Below are positions 30,828 through 31,285 of a stretch of DNA of 31,285 bases, one piece after another. The notes under the pieces are model-generated. The model saw nothing but the letters and a program-made list of their open reading frames with translations, searched no databases and was not told the origin of the DNA. Each line of letters starts with the position of its first letter. Position 1 is the stretch's first letter. The position numbers and the translations under genes are program-made. Source of the DNA: Pseudonocardia sp. (GTDB taxonomy: Bacteria > Actinomycetota > Actinomycetes > Mycobacteriales > Pseudonocardiaceae). The stretch lies in assembly GCA_030147065.1 (NCBI GenBank), contig JASLAP010000116.1, positions 1-31,285 on the forward strand, written 5' to 3'.

Positions 30828-30972
30828 TCCCCGATCATCCCCCGGACGGGGAACCGGGCGGTCGGCGGCACGGACGCAACACGCGTGACACACCGGTGAG
30901 ACGTGTCGTTCATGGCGTAACCGGGCGGATCACCGTCCGACCGGTCGCCAATGCCGAACGAAGGAGCCGAGG

Positions 30973-31140
30973 TTGCTGCTGTCCCCCCACGAGCAGGAGC
31001 GGTTGCTGCTCGCCGGCGGCACCGGCCCGGCCGAGGGCACCAAGGCCACCACGGTCACCCCGGGCGCCGACACCGCCGTGGGTGAGGCCGGGTCGGTCGG
31101 TGCGGTGCTCGACGCCAGCGCCCCCGCGGTGACCGGGTGA
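30973..31140 (+). pseudogene. Short ORF resembling an internally deleted urease gamma subunit
   Basis: A 55-codon ORF starting at TTG 30973, with AAGGAG 6 bases upstream. It opens LLLSPHEQERLLLA, which matches the first residues of urease gamma subunits. The sequence then jumps to AEGTKATTVTPGADT, which resembles the C-terminal PDGTKLVTV region of that protein, and ends in a low-complexity Ala/Gly/Val tail. About 70 residues of a normal gamma subunit are missing. It keeps an intact frame and ribosome site, so it may still be translated. No ureB, ureC or accessory genes are in this window. The alternative is an unrelated short protein that shares only the opening. Confidence 0.5.
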
Positions 31141-31146
31141 CGGTCC

Positions 31147-31285
31147 TCAGCCGCCGAGGGCGGTCGGGTGCCGGGGCTCGTAGAGCATCATCTCCCCGGC
31201 CCCCGGCACCACCATCGACGTGGTCAGCCCGAACCCGTCGTCGCGGACCGGCCGGCTGAACCGGGCACCCCGCGCCGTGAGATCG
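31147..31285 (-). CDS. VOC-family (glyoxalase/bleomycin-resistance-like) protein, C-terminal end
   Basis: The last 45 codons and stop of a gene running in from the right edge on the minus strand. It reads LTARGARFSRPVRDDGFGLT, then TSMVVPGAGEMMLYEPRHPT, the closing beta-strands of a vicinal-oxygen-chelate domain with the metal-binding Glu in the GEMMLYEPRH segment. The substrate is unknown, and the start lies outside the window. Confidence 0.75.
   Translation of the reverse strand, partial: DLTARGARFSRPVRDDGFGLTTSMVVPGAGEMMLYEPRHPTALGG

Overview
The window is very GC-rich (roughly 75% by eye), with G or C at nearly every third codon position. It looks like a Pseudonocardiaceae-type actinobacterial chromosome. 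The evidence is a set of actinobacterial families (Rv2578c-type radical SAM, DUF6167, SigD/ShbA sigma factor, TIGR03086 metal-binding protein) and many apparently leaderless genes with a TAnnnT-like -10 box 5-8 nt before the start codon. I see no tRNA, rRNA, CRISPR, insertion sequence or prophage.

Core genes lie in an order that, from memory, resembles the mycobacterial aspS-alaS region. They are the end of an intein-bearing radical SAM gene (1-879), aspS (943-2757), rarA (13499-14896), a DUF948 / DUF6167 pair (22409-23121), then alaS, ruvX and mltG (23180-27858).

Accessory and regulatory modules sit between them. 2784-4261: a doubtful small ORF and an APH-like kinase. 4366-8938: LuxR regulator, SAM methyltransferase and two flavin monooxygenases around a divergent promoter. 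9160-12003: MocR/LysN-like aminotransferase, Lrp regulator and class I aminotransferase, all on the minus strand. 12441-13431: two small related-looking membrane proteins behind tandem hairpins. 15039-16155: divergent MarR regulator and MDMPI/DinB-like protein sharing a palindromic operator, closed by a 21-bp-stem hairpin. 16240-20227: an arginine/ornithine catabolic cluster (arginine deiminase, Lrp regulator, DDAH/ArgZ-like hydrolase, ornithine aminotransferase) whose divergent promoters are embedded in one 25-bp perfect palindrome. 20328-22165: a TetR regulator divergent from a SigD/ShbA-type sigma factor with a long leader and a 12-codon leader peptide. 27855-29951: a double-HTH MerR regulator divergent from an erythromycin-esterase-family enzyme. 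29964-31285: a spermidine-synthase-like methyltransferase, a 55-codon ORF resembling an internally deleted urease gamma subunit, and the end of a VOC protein.

The most interesting signals are the symmetric arcA/Lrp promoter, the possible arginine dihydrolase coupled to RocD, the sigD leader peptide, the intein inserted at the third cluster cysteine of a radical SAM enzyme, and the urease remnant.
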